Source of the DNA: ATM1 sp003577165
GTDB lineage: Bacteria; Armatimonadota; Fimbriimonadia; Fimbriimonadales; ATM1
DNA length: 25,670 nucleotides
Assembly (NCBI GenBank): GCA_030263715.1
Contig: SZPM01000028.1
Span: 1 to 25,670, forward strand
Reading direction: 5' to 3'
The translations under genes were made by a program, and so were the position numbers. Positions 1 through 8,169 of this stretch are shown in pieces (within the stretch, counting starts at the first letter, position 1; each line of letters starts with the position of its first letter). Under the pieces are notes generated by a model that was not told the origin of the DNA, did no database searches, and saw only the letters and a program-made list of their open reading frames with translations.

Positions 1-298
1 ATTTCGAAACGATCAACGAGCGCTTCGGCCCCCCCGGGGGAATCGAGGAAGTCTCTCTCTCGCTGACGCCGGTCGGTAACCCCGGCGAAAGGTCGGGCCC
101 GGACAGGACGCGGAAGGTGGCGGCCTTTCGGATCGACTCCTCGAACTCTCTGGCTTGGGCTTCTGATTCTCGCGAGATGGCAAACGCCCGCTCCATTTCC
201 GTGGCGTGAACGAACGCCCGCGCGATCGTCAAAGTGAGGACCGCGGACAGGGCGAGCACCACCATGACCTCGATGAGCGAGAAGCCACGTCTTCTCAA
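1..298 (-). CDS. gspJ: GspJ-like pseudopilin, N-terminal part (cut by window edge)
   Basis: A 99-residue N-terminal fragment running off the left edge. It opens MRRRGFSLIEVMVVLALSAV: a short basic leader, the prepilin peptidase site G|FSLIE with Glu at +5, and a hydrophobic helix, followed by a polar stretch. Prepilin peptidase would cleave and methylate it, and it would join the minor-pseudopilin tip of a type II secretion or type IV pilus-like machine in the inner membrane. The start is TTG at 298, overlapping the TGA of the upstream gspI-like gene as TTGA, which suggests translational coupling. The GspJ name rests on its place after G, H and I; GspK or a generic minor pilin is possible. 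Confidence 0.75.
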   Translation of the reverse strand, partial: MRRRGFSLIEVMVVLALSAVLTLTIARAFVHATEMERAFAISRESEAQAREFEESIRKAATFRVLSGPDLSPGLPTGVSERETSSIPPGGPKRSLIVSK

Positions 299-681
299 GG
301 CGTCCCCCCCGCTGCTCCCGTGGACGTCGGAAGGATGAAAACCAGGCCGCGGACTTCGATGCCGCTGTCTTCGCGCCCCGCAGAGCGACGAACCGTTACG
401 ATGAGTTCCGTGACGTTTTCGGTTGCTGTGGTGGCCGACTCGGCATTCCAAACGAAGTCTGTGCCAGTGACTTCGCCCGAGAGCGGCGTATTTGGGACCT
501 CTCCCGTTGCGACGATCTCGTCGAACTTCTCGTCGGCGATGCGCTGCATCTTTTCCGTTTCGAGGCCGCGGGCCATCGCTGCGTTCATTGCGCCGAAGGT
601 GCTCATGGCGGCGACGATGCCCACCCCCGCGATCGCGGTAGCGGCTACGACTTCGACCAGCGTGAAACCTCGTTTAGCCAC
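295..681 (-). CDS. gspI: GspI-like minor pseudopilin
   Basis: A 128-residue protein starting MAKRGFTLVEVVAATAIAG: basic leader, G|FTLVE cleavage site with Glu at +5, then a hydrophobic helix. The short leader, total length and third-pseudopilin position fit GspI, a minor pseudopilin of the tip complex. I chose GTG at 681 because a GGGGAG ribosome site lies about 10 bases upstream and the leader becomes the usual size; the frame stays open to 762, but that adds an implausible 27-residue basic extension. The start overlaps the end of the gspH-like gene by 8 bases and the stop overlaps the start of the gspJ-like gene, so all are probably co-translated. Confidence 0.8.
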   Translation of the reverse strand: MAKRGFTLVEVVAATAIAGVGIVAAMSTFGAMNAAMARGLETEKMQRIADEKFDEIVATGEVPNTPLSGEVTGTDFVWNAESATTATENVTELIVTVRRSAGREDSGIEVRGLVFILPTSTGAAGGTP

Positions 682-1195
682 GGCGCTGCAACTCCCCTGC
701 GGCCCACGTGTCCTCTTCTTCCGTAGCATCTTCGGCCGTCCACTCGACTGCTCCCGTTGCACTTTCCACGCGGAGCGCCCTCCTTACACCCGACCCGTCG
801 TCGAACAGGAAGTCTCCACCTGACGCACTGCCGTCGGCGAAGAAGGTGACTGAGGATTCCTCGCCGGTCTGCGAAGAAGTCGGTCTGGGGTCGGTCAACT
901 GAAATCCATCCGGAACTCGAAATGCGCCGAGAACTTGCTCTTCGTCGTTGGCCGTTTGGACCATCTCGAGTCGTCCGTCGGCGTTTACGGTAACGGTGAC
1001 CGGTGACGCCGTGAGGATCGCGGTTTCACGCGCCGTTCGGACGAACGAGAGCATTCGGCGAAGGCCGGATCGCTGCTCGGAATTCGTGTAGCCCGTGACG
1101 AGTCGAGGCGCTACGACGGCCGCCATCAGCGCGAAGAGCGTGATGACGATGACGAGTTCGACCAGCGTAAAGGCTGAGCGTCTAACCCTCTTCAC
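674..1195 (-). CDS. gspH: GspH/FimT-like minor pseudopilin
   Basis: A 173-residue pseudopilin starting MKRVRRSAFTLVELVIVITL. The cleavage site is A|FTLVE, with Ala instead of the near-invariant Gly at -1; Glu +5 is present. The hydrophobic helix leads to a region typical of GspH/FimT (LRRMLSFVRTARETAILTAS, then a beta-rich tail). The acidic C-terminus (EDATEEEDTW) is unusual. The start is GTG at 1195, inside the end of gspG (14-base overlap); no other start is available before the leader. Role: minor pseudopilin linking the tip to the main shaft. The class is secure; H is chosen from sequence and order. Confidence 0.8.
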   Translation of the reverse strand: MKRVRRSAFTLVELVIVITLFALMAAVVAPRLVTGYTNSEQRSGLRRMLSFVRTARETAILTASPVTVTVNADGRLEMVQTANDEEQVLGAFRVPDGFQLTDPRPTSSQTGEESSVTFFADGSASGGDFLFDDGSGVRRALRVESATGAVEWTAEDATEEEDTWAAGELQRRG

Positions 1196-1625
1196 CCTCG
1201 ATGATGTCCGCCGCTTCGCCTTCGCCGCCCGGCTGGCCGTCCGAGCCGTAGGACATCAATAGAAAACTGTCTTCACCTGCCGGGCCGGGGTACTCATAGA
1301 TGTACTCGTAACCCCACGGATCGGCAGGGATTGGCTTGGTTGCGTAGGGACCGCGCCAGTTGTTGATGTCCGAAGGAGGAGTTCTCAGCGCATCGAGGCC
1401 CTCTTCGGTCGTGGGAAAGCGGTCCGTGTCAATCCGAAACGTCTGAAGAAGGCCGCTCAAAACCGCGATGTCCGTCGCCGCTTTCGCGCGCTTTGCGTCC
1501 GAAGTGCGTCCTACGACGCGCGGAACGATCATCGCTGCGAGGATCGCCAGAATCAAGATCACGACGAGAAGTTCGATGAGCGTGAACGCTTGAGGTCTTT
1601 TGCGTTTGTTTGTGTGCATTCTCAT
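1182..1625 (-). CDS. gspG: Major pseudopilin GspG
   Basis: A 147-residue major pseudopilin. After a basic leader (MRMHTNKRKRPQ) comes A|FTLIELLVVILILAIL, again with Ala at -1. GspG hallmarks follow: MIVPRVVGRTSDAKRAKA, the segment DTDRFPTTEEGLDALRTPP, and the C-terminal calcium-loop region DPWGYEYIYEYPGP ... YGSDGQPGGEGEAADI. It would polymerise into the periplasmic pseudopilus that drives secretion. ATG at 1625 overlaps the gspF stop as ATGA; a second ATG two codons later is an alternative. The GspG-specific C-terminus argues for a type II secretion system rather than a plain type IV pilus. Confidence 0.92.
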   Translation of the reverse strand: MRMHTNKRKRPQAFTLIELLVVILILAILAAMIVPRVVGRTSDAKRAKAATDIAVLSGLLQTFRIDTDRFPTTEEGLDALRTPPSDINNWRGPYATKPIPADPWGYEYIYEYPGPAGEDSFLLMSYGSDGQPGGEGEAADIIEGEEG

Positions 1626-2827
1626 TTCACCAAGTTTTGTGCTTGATAGATCGGGAGGAGAACGGAGAGGACGACGAAACCTACGAACGAGCCCATCACG
1701 ATTACGATAGCGGGCTCGAAGAGGGACATCAGTCGCCGGATTCCATTGTCCACTTCGAAATCTAAACTGTCTGAAACGCGGCTGAGCATTTTGGGCAGAT
1801 CGCCAGTTTCTTCGCCGATGGCCACCATGTGTGTCAGCACGGGCGGGAAACAGGAGGCGTCTCGCATCGAGTCAGCGATCGAACGCCCCTCGCGCACGTC
1901 CTCGCGGACCTTTTCGCTGTGCTGCGCGAACACCCGGTTGCCGGTGGACAACCCCGCCAGGTTCAGCGATTCGAGGATGGGCACTCCGCCGTAGACCAGC
2001 ATGCCCAGGACGCGCGAGTACCGTGACACGACGGCCTTCTCCACTATTTTGCCAAGCAGCGGCGCGCGCAGAACCGTCATGTCTCTGAACAGCGCCCCCC
2101 CGGGCGTCGCGAACCATGCCCGCAGGGCGAGCACGGTCACGATGATCCCTGCGAGCAGCGTCAGCCCATTCGAGGTCAAGAAGTCCGTCGTGGCTAAGAG
2201 GATTCGCGTAGTCGCAGGGAGATCACCGCCCAAGTCTCTGAACACTCCGGAAAGCCGCGGCACAACGAAAGTCAATAGGAACACGACGACGCCGACCGCC
2301 ACGACGGTGAGCACAATCGGATAGACCATTGCCGATGCGATCTGGCTTCGCCTGGTTACTTCCATCTGTTGGAAGTCCGCAAGCCTTCCGGCGACCTCAG
2401 GGAACTGACCGCTCGCCTCTCCTGCGCGGAGCGTTTGGGTGTACACCTCGGGGAAATATTTAGGATGCTGCGCCAAAGCCTCGGAGACCGGCATCCCCCC
2501 CCGGACGTTTTCGAGCACGCTCTCAACGATGTGGGCCAAAAGCGGCGACTCCGATTGCTCGCTGATGACTTTGAGAACGCGGTCAAGGGGCAGGCCTGCG
2601 GCCGAGAGGTCTGCCAGGCGGCGAGTGAAAAGAGCGAGGTCCGATCGAGAGATCTTGCCGCCTACGACGGCCTTCGTGGCGACCTTCTCTTCCGCCTCCT
2701 GAATGTCGACGACGAACTTGCCTTCGGAGGCGACTTTCGCAATCGCTGTCTGCTTGGTCTCGGCGTCGACGAAGCCGCTCTTCTTACGGCCCGCGGCGTC
2801 GAGAGCCGTGTAAGCGAAGGTCTTCAC
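1622..2827 (-). CDS. gspF: Type II secretion inner-membrane platform protein GspF
   Basis: A 401-residue protein of the GspF/PilC family, at the family's usual length. It begins MKTFAYTALDAAGRKKSGFV, the classic GspF opening, and has two T2SSF domains (about residues 65-190 and 265-390). Membrane segments are seen near 165-190 (YPIVLTVVAVGVVVFLLTFV), 210-235 and 370-395. It is the polytopic platform that couples the GspE ATPase to pseudopilus assembly. The start is GTG at 2827, two bases after the gspE stop with GGGTG context; its end overlaps gspG. Nothing in the sequence looks degraded. Confidence 0.93.
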   Translation of the reverse strand: MKTFAYTALDAAGRKKSGFVDAETKQTAIAKVASEGKFVVDIQEAEEKVATKAVVGGKISRSDLALFTRRLADLSAAGLPLDRVLKVISEQSESPLLAHIVESVLENVRGGMPVSEALAQHPKYFPEVYTQTLRAGEASGQFPEVAGRLADFQQMEVTRRSQIASAMVYPIVLTVVAVGVVVFLLTFVVPRLSGVFRDLGGDLPATTRILLATTDFLTSNGLTLLAGIIVTVLALRAWFATPGGALFRDMTVLRAPLLGKIVEKAVVSRYSRVLGMLVYGGVPILESLNLAGLSTGNRVFAQHSEKVREDVREGRSIADSMRDASCFPPVLTHMVAIGEETGDLPKMLSRVSDSLDFEVDNGIRRLMSLFEPAIVIVMGSFVGFVVLSVLLPIYQAQNLVK

Positions 2828-2829
2828 CC

Positions 2830-4464
2830 TTAGAAGTCCTCCCTCTGAGCGACTCGCAGGACTTCTTCGATCGTTGTCTTGCCCGCGAGAACGGCAAGTT
2901 TTCCGTCACCTAACAGCGTTCGCATTCCTTGATGGTCCACTGCGTACTGTTTCATCGCGCTTGCGGACGCGCGTTCCACCGTCATTCGGCGGATGTTCTC
3001 ATCCACCAGGAAGAACTCGAAGAGGCCGGTTCGGCGGCGATAGCCGGTGCCTTGGCATTTGTCGCAGCCCACGCCGCGCATCAGCCTGCCGCTTTCCGCT
3101 TCTTCGCGCGTGATGCCGAGTGAGCGGAGAGCGTCGTCCGTCTCCTCTGTCGGCTGCGCGCAGTTCAAACAGTTCTGGCGGACGAGTCTTTGTGCGACGA
3201 CTCCGATGAGGGAACTGGCTGCAAGGTACGGCTCGACTCCCATGTCGAGGAGTCGAGTCACGGCGCCGGCCGCGTCGTTTGTGTGAAGCGTCGAGAACAC
3301 GAGGTGGCCCGTCAGCGCGGCGTGGATCGCGATCTCGGCCGTTTCATGGTCGCGGATTTCGCCGACCATGATGATGTCGGGGTCTTGGCGCACGATGCTT
3401 CGCAGTCCGTTCGCGAATGTCAGGCCGATGTTTGGACGAACTTGAATTTGGCCGATGCCTGGGACTTGGTACTCGACCGGATCTTCGATGGTTAGGATGT
3501 TCGTCGTCGGGGAGTAAATCTCTTGAAGCGACGCATACAAGGTGGTGGATTTGCCGCTGCCCGTTGGGCCCGTGACGAGGATGATTCCGTGAGGTTGGCG
3601 GATGAGCCGCCGAAACTTTTCGAAGGTGTCGCCGACCATGCCCAGTTCGTTCAAACCGAGCATAGCTGTCGACTTGTCGAGGATTCTCATCACGGCTCGT
3701 TCGCCGTAGACGGTCGGAACGATGGACACGCGGACGTCTATCTGTCGGCCGGCGATCTGTAGGCGGATGCGTCCGTCCTGCGGGAGTCGCCGCTCCGCGA
3801 TGTTCATTTCGCCGAGGATTTTCAGGCGCGAGACGATCGCTGCGTGCATGCGCTTTGGGGGGCGCATGACGTCGTGCAGCATTCCGTCGATCCGGTAGCG
3901 CACTTTCACTTCGCGCTCATAGGGCTCGATGTGAATGTCGCTCGCCGAGTCTCTCACTGCTTGGGCAAAAACCAGATTGACCATCTGCACGACGGCCGTC
4001 TCTCCGGCCATCTTTTGCAGGTCCGCGAGGTCCGTGGACTCGTCAATCTCGGTGTAGGCGCCTTCCTCCGCAGGCAGCCCCGCCATGATCTCTTCGATGA
4101 ACCGCTCCTCGATGCGCTCGCGGATGATCGCCGCGTCGGCGAGGTACGCCTTGACCGGCATGGAGAGGAGCACGCTCAGGTCGTCCGCCGCCTTGAGGGC
4201 CTCCACAGTGCCGATGGCAACGGCGAGAGAGGCGCCCTCCATCCAGAGGGGCAGGATCTGGTTCTGGAGAGCGAAGCCGGCCGGCACCCTCTCGATGATC
4301 GTAGGGTCGGGCTGGGTCTCGGCGAGGTCGATCGTGGGCAGCCAGGATATGGAGGAGGCGCCGTTCCCCGTCCCCGAATGGGCGCCCGCCAAGGCGTCGC
4401 CGTTCCCGTAGGGGGCGGGCGTCGAGTCCTCGGGTGCGTCGGAGGGGCGGCTTGAACTGCGCAC
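2830..4464 (-). CDS. gspE: Type II secretion / pilus assembly ATPase GspE
   Basis: A 544-residue hexameric traffic ATPase of the GspE/PilB family. Residues 1-40 are low-complexity and polar; an N-terminal GspE domain follows (about 55-130); the catalytic part has Walker A GPTGSGKST near 299-307, the Asp box LTIEDPVEYQVPG near 324-336, Walker B DPDIIMVGEIRD at 361-372 and the His box STLHTNDA near 391-398. A zinc motif is formed by C432, C435, C467 and C470, typical of GspE. It powers pseudopilus assembly from the cytoplasm. The GTG start at 4464 has no clear ribosome site, so the true start could be further in. First gene of the operon, divergent from sufB. Confidence 0.92.
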   Translation of the reverse strand: MRSSSRPSDAPEDSTPAPYGNGDALAGAHSGTGNGASSISWLPTIDLAETQPDPTIIERVPAGFALQNQILPLWMEGASLAVAIGTVEALKAADDLSVLLSMPVKAYLADAAIIRERIEERFIEEIMAGLPAEEGAYTEIDESTDLADLQKMAGETAVVQMVNLVFAQAVRDSASDIHIEPYEREVKVRYRIDGMLHDVMRPPKRMHAAIVSRLKILGEMNIAERRLPQDGRIRLQIAGRQIDVRVSIVPTVYGERAVMRILDKSTAMLGLNELGMVGDTFEKFRRLIRQPHGIILVTGPTGSGKSTTLYASLQEIYSPTTNILTIEDPVEYQVPGIGQIQVRPNIGLTFANGLRSIVRQDPDIIMVGEIRDHETAEIAIHAALTGHLVFSTLHTNDAAGAVTRLLDMGVEPYLAASSLIGVVAQRLVRQNCLNCAQPTEETDDALRSLGITREEAESGRLMRGVGCDKCQGTGYRRRTGLFEFFLVDENIRRMTVERASASAMKQYAVDHQGMRTLLGDGKLAVLAGKTTIEEVLRVAQREDF

Positions 4465-4481
4465 GACGAACAGGTACTACG

Positions 4482-4520
4482 CAATTCCCCCGGAAATTAG
4501 CGTCAGTCCTCGGGGAATTG
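4482..4520. repeat. 9-bp perfect inverted repeat upstream of gspE
   Basis: CAATTCCCC (4482-4490) and GGGGAATTG (4512-4520) are exact inverse complements with a 21-base spacer. The pair ends 18 bases before the gspE start and lies about 80 bases before sufB. It could be an operator for the secretion operon or a stem-loop in its leader. It is separate from the palindrome over the sufB promoter. Confidence 0.5.
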
Positions 4521-4548
4521 GCCCTGGATCGCGCCACGGGCAGCGACC

Positions 4549-4572
4549 ATTCTTGACTTTTTTGTCCAGAAT
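4549..4572. promoter_or_regulatory. Candidate Rrf2/IscR-type operator over the sufB -35 box
   Basis: An inverted repeat with left arm ATTCTTGAC (4549-4557), six T residues, and right arm GTCCAGAAT (4564-4572); 8 of 9 arm positions pair. The TTGAC/GTC half-sites resemble the type 1 site of IscR, which also has GAC and GTC halves around an AT-rich centre. It covers the -35 element of the sufB promoter, and the operon ends in an Rrf2-family gene, so autorepression by that regulator is the natural reading. Binding is inferred. Confidence 0.6.
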
Positions 4573-4581
4573 TGCCATAAT
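4553..4581 (+). promoter_or_regulatory. sigma70-type promoter of the suf operon
   Basis: TTGACT (4553-4558) and CATAAT (4576-4581) are separated by 17 bases, close to the housekeeping consensus. Transcription would start near 4588, giving a leader of about 15 bases before the sufB ATG. Confidence 0.75.
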
Positions 4582-4602
4582 CTCAGCCTAAGAGCCGCAT
4601 TC

Positions 4603-6051
4603 ATGAGCACTGATCTCAACACCCTCGAACAGGCCGCAGAACGGGAGTACGAGTGGGGGTTCGTCACCGACATCGAGCAGGAGTCTGCCCCGCCGGGTCT
4701 CGACGAGAACACCATTCGATTCATCTCTGCGAAGAAGGGAGAGCCCGAGTGGATGCTTGAGTGGCGGCTTGAGGCCTTCCGGCACTGGACGAAGATGGAG
4801 GAGCCGACCTGGCAGAACGTCCGCTACGACCCGATCGATTATCAATCCATCGTCTATTACGCCGCGCCGAAGTCCATGGCGGACGGGCCGAAGAGCCTCG
4901 ACGAGGTGGACCCGAAACTTCTTGAGACATACGAGAAACTCGGGATTCCTTTGCATGAGCGGGCGCTTCTTGCGGGAGTGGCGGTGGACGCCGTGTTCGA
5001 CAGCGTTTCCGTAGCCACGACGTTCAAGGAAGAACTCGAGAAGCACGGCATCATCTTCTGTTCGATGTCGGAGGCGATTCGCGAGCATCCCGAACTTGTG
5101 AAGAAGTACCTCGGCTCGGTCGTTCCCGTAACGGACAACTTCTTCGCCACGCTCAACTCCGCTGTGTTCAGCGACGGGTCCTTCGTGTACGTTCCGAAGG
5201 GAGTTCGCTGTCCGATGGAACTCTCGACTTACTTCCGCATCAACGCGAAGAACACGGGCCAATTCGAGCGGACTCTCATCATCGCCGACGAAGGCGCGTA
5301 TGTCAGTTACCTCGAAGGCTGCACTGCGCCGATGCGAGACGAAAACCAACTGCACGCCGCGGTGGTCGAGTTGGTCGCCCTGGAGGGCGCGACGATCAAA
5401 TACTCCACGGTTCAGAACTGGTACCCGGGCGACGAGAACGGGGTGGGGGGCATCTACAACTTCGTGACGAAGCGAGGGAAGTGCCTCGGCAATCGGTCGA
5501 AGATCTCTTGGACGCAAGTCGAAACGGGTTCCGCGATCACGTGGAAGTATCCCAGCGTGCTGCTCATCGGAGACGACTCGGTCGGCGAGTTCTACTCCGT
5601 CGCGCTTACGTCCCTGCGCCAGCAGGCGGACACGGGAACGAAGATGGTGCACATCGGCAAGAACACGCGGAGCACGATCGTGTCGAAGGGGATTTCGGCG
5701 AAGTTCGGGCAGAACACGTATCGGGGCCTCGTGAGAATCAACCGCGGCGCGACGAACGCGCGAAACTACTCGCAGTGCGATTCGCTCCTGATTGGGGACA
5801 AGTGCGGCGCGCACACCTTCCCATATCTTGAAGTTCGTAATTCGACCGCTACGGTCGAACATGAAGCGTCCACGTCGAAGATCGGCGAAGACCAGATTTT
5901 CTACTGCAATCAGCGCGGGATCTCAACGGAAGACGCGGTCTCGATGATCGTCAACGGCTTCTGCAAAGAAGTGTTCCGCGAACTGCCGATGGAATTCGCG
6001 GTGGAGGCGCAGAAGTTGCTTGCCGTCAGCCTTGAAGGAAGCGTCGGATAA
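4603..6051 (+). CDS. sufB: Fe-S cluster assembly scaffold subunit SufB
   Basis: A 482-residue SufB of usual length, part of the cytoplasmic SufBCD complex on which new Fe-S clusters are built. Recognisable family segments are EWRLEAFRHWTKMEEPTW near 53-70, the beta-helix core with SDGSFVYVPKGVRCPMELS near 190-208, LEGCTAPMRDENQLHAAVVE near 237-256, and the C-terminus NARNYSQCDSLLIGDKCGAH. Cys392 in SQCDSLLIG matches the E. coli SufB cysteine (Cys405) needed for cluster formation, and VEHEAST carries the conserved acidic site. ATG at 4603 follows a strong promoter with only a weak ribosome site. First gene of the operon; sufC follows after 17 bases. Confidence 0.96.
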   Translation: MSTDLNTLEQAAEREYEWGFVTDIEQESAPPGLDENTIRFISAKKGEPEWMLEWRLEAFRHWTKMEEPTWQNVRYDPIDYQSIVYYAAPKSMADGPKSLDEVDPKLLETYEKLGIPLHERALLAGVAVDAVFDSVSVATTFKEELEKHGIIFCSMSEAIREHPELVKKYLGSVVPVTDNFFATLNSAVFSDGSFVYVPKGVRCPMELSTYFRINAKNTGQFERTLIIADEGAYVSYLEGCTAPMRDENQLHAAVVELVALEGATIKYSTVQNWYPGDENGVGGIYNFVTKRGKCLGNRSKISWTQVETGSAITWKYPSVLLIGDDSVGEFYSVALTSLRQQADTGTKMVHIGKNTRSTIVSKGISAKFGQNTYRGLVRINRGATNARNYSQCDSLLIGDKCGAHTFPYLEVRNSTATVEHEASTSKIGEDQIFYCNQRGISTEDAVSMIVNGFCKEVFRELPMEFAVEAQKLLAVSLEGSVG

Positions 6052-6068
6052 CGACAGGATTAGGAAAC

Positions 6069-6830
<762 letters not shown>

Positions 6831-6837
6831 TCAACCT

Positions 6838-8169
6838 ATGAGCACGCAGACCATACAGAAGAGCGATTTCATCGAGGCATGCATCGCCGCGGGCGGCGAT
6901 GCAGCCCCCCTCCCGAAGTTGCGGGAGGAGGCAGCCGCCGCGGCGCGTGCGCTCGGGCTTCCTCACACGAAACTCGAAGAGTGGCGCAACACGAGCGTGC
7001 GCGTGCTTTCGGAAACGGAGTTCGACCACCGACCGTCAGCTGCTGCGCCGTCCGGAATCCTGCGGTCGCTTCCGATGCAGGATGCTGAAATTCGGCTGGT
7101 CTTTGTGAACGGCCGGTTGGATGAGGCGCTCAGTTCCGTTCCGCGGGATTTGTCGGGCGCATACGTCGGCTTGCTGCGCAACGCGCCTGAATCCGTTCAG
7201 GAGAGACTGCTTTCGGTTTACGGAACGGTCGCCGATTGGCGGACGCTTCACTTCGTCGCGCTCAACACAGCGTGCGCGGCCGAATGCGCCGTCCTTTGGG
7301 TTCCGACGCGAGCGGCGCTCGCACGACCGGTTCACATCATCCACCTCGGCGTTTCGTCGGGCAAGCCCGCGGCATCTCACCCGCGACTTCTTTGCATGCT
7401 CGATGAGGCGGCGGAAGCGACGGTGGTCGAGACGTTCGCCGTTCCGGGTGATCAGGTCGCCTTTTTGAATTCGGTCACCGAGATCAAGGTCGCGGCCGAC
7501 GCGAGGCTCTTCCACTCTCGGCTGCAACTCGGGAGCGAGAAGGCGCTCCACATCTCCAGCCTGCAGGCAAACTGCGCAGATCGGGCTAAGGTCGAGCAGA
7601 CGACGTTCACATACGGGGGGGCGCTCGTTAGGAACGACACTGGCTCCGTCCTCGACGGTGAGGCTGCGGAGACCACGCTCAACGCGCTCTACATCGCTCG
7701 GAACGAACAGCACGTGGACAACCACACGACTCTCGATCACGCGAAGCCGAACTGTCCGAGTTTCGAGATGTACAAGGGCATCGTGGACGACAAGGCCAGC
7801 GCGGTCTTTCGGGGCCGCATCATCGTCCGACCCGACGCACAGAAGACGGACTCGAAGCAGTCGAACATGAACCTCATTCTTTCCGACGACGCGGTGATCA
7901 ACAGCAAGCCGCAGTTGGAGATCTTTGCCGACGACGTTCGCTGCACGCATGGCGCGACGATCGGCCGCATTGACGACGAACCTCTCTTCTATCTCCGTTC
8001 TCGCGGAATTGACGCGAAGGCGGCGCGTCACCTTCTCACCTTCGCGTTCGCCTCGGAAGTGCTTGACGCTATTCAGCCGGAGCAGTTGAAGAACGAATTG
8101 GAAGCTCTCATCTTCGCACGATTTGCGGCAGGAGACACTCTGCCGTCCTCCGATGACCTCCATTCCTGA
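6838..8169 (+). CDS. sufD: Fe-S cluster assembly protein SufD
   Basis: A 443-residue SufD, partner of SufB in the SufBCD scaffold. The N-terminal helical part has the family segment LPHTKLEEWRNTSV (41-54); the beta-helix core ends in DDVRCTHGATIGRIDDEPLF (365-384), where His371 matches the SufD histidine placed at the SufB-SufD interface, followed by YLRSRGIDAKAARHLLTFAF. The frame is open upstream to 6736, but ATG at 6838, just after the sufC stop, gives the normal N-terminus and avoids a 34-residue extension overlapping sufC. Its end overlaps sufS by 17 bases. Confidence 0.95.
   Translation: MSTQTIQKSDFIEACIAAGGDAAPLPKLREEAAAAARALGLPHTKLEEWRNTSVRVLSETEFDHRPSAAAPSGILRSLPMQDAEIRLVFVNGRLDEALSSVPRDLSGAYVGLLRNAPESVQERLLSVYGTVADWRTLHFVALNTACAAECAVLWVPTRAALARPVHIIHLGVSSGKPAASHPRLLCMLDEAAEATVVETFAVPGDQVAFLNSVTEIKVAADARLFHSRLQLGSEKALHISSLQANCADRAKVEQTTFTYGGALVRNDTGSVLDGEAAETTLNALYIARNEQHVDNHTTLDHAKPNCPSFEMYKGIVDDKASAVFRGRIIVRPDAQKTDSKQSNMNLILSDDAVINSKPQLEIFADDVRCTHGATIGRIDDEPLFYLRSRGIDAKAARHLLTFAFASEVLDAIQPEQLKNELEALIFARFAAGDTLPSSDDLHS

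Noticed and set aside
4588..5862. Long open frame on the minus strand opposite sufB
   Set aside because: Its product is Arg/His-rich with no motif; it mirrors codon use of sufB, whose identity is certain.
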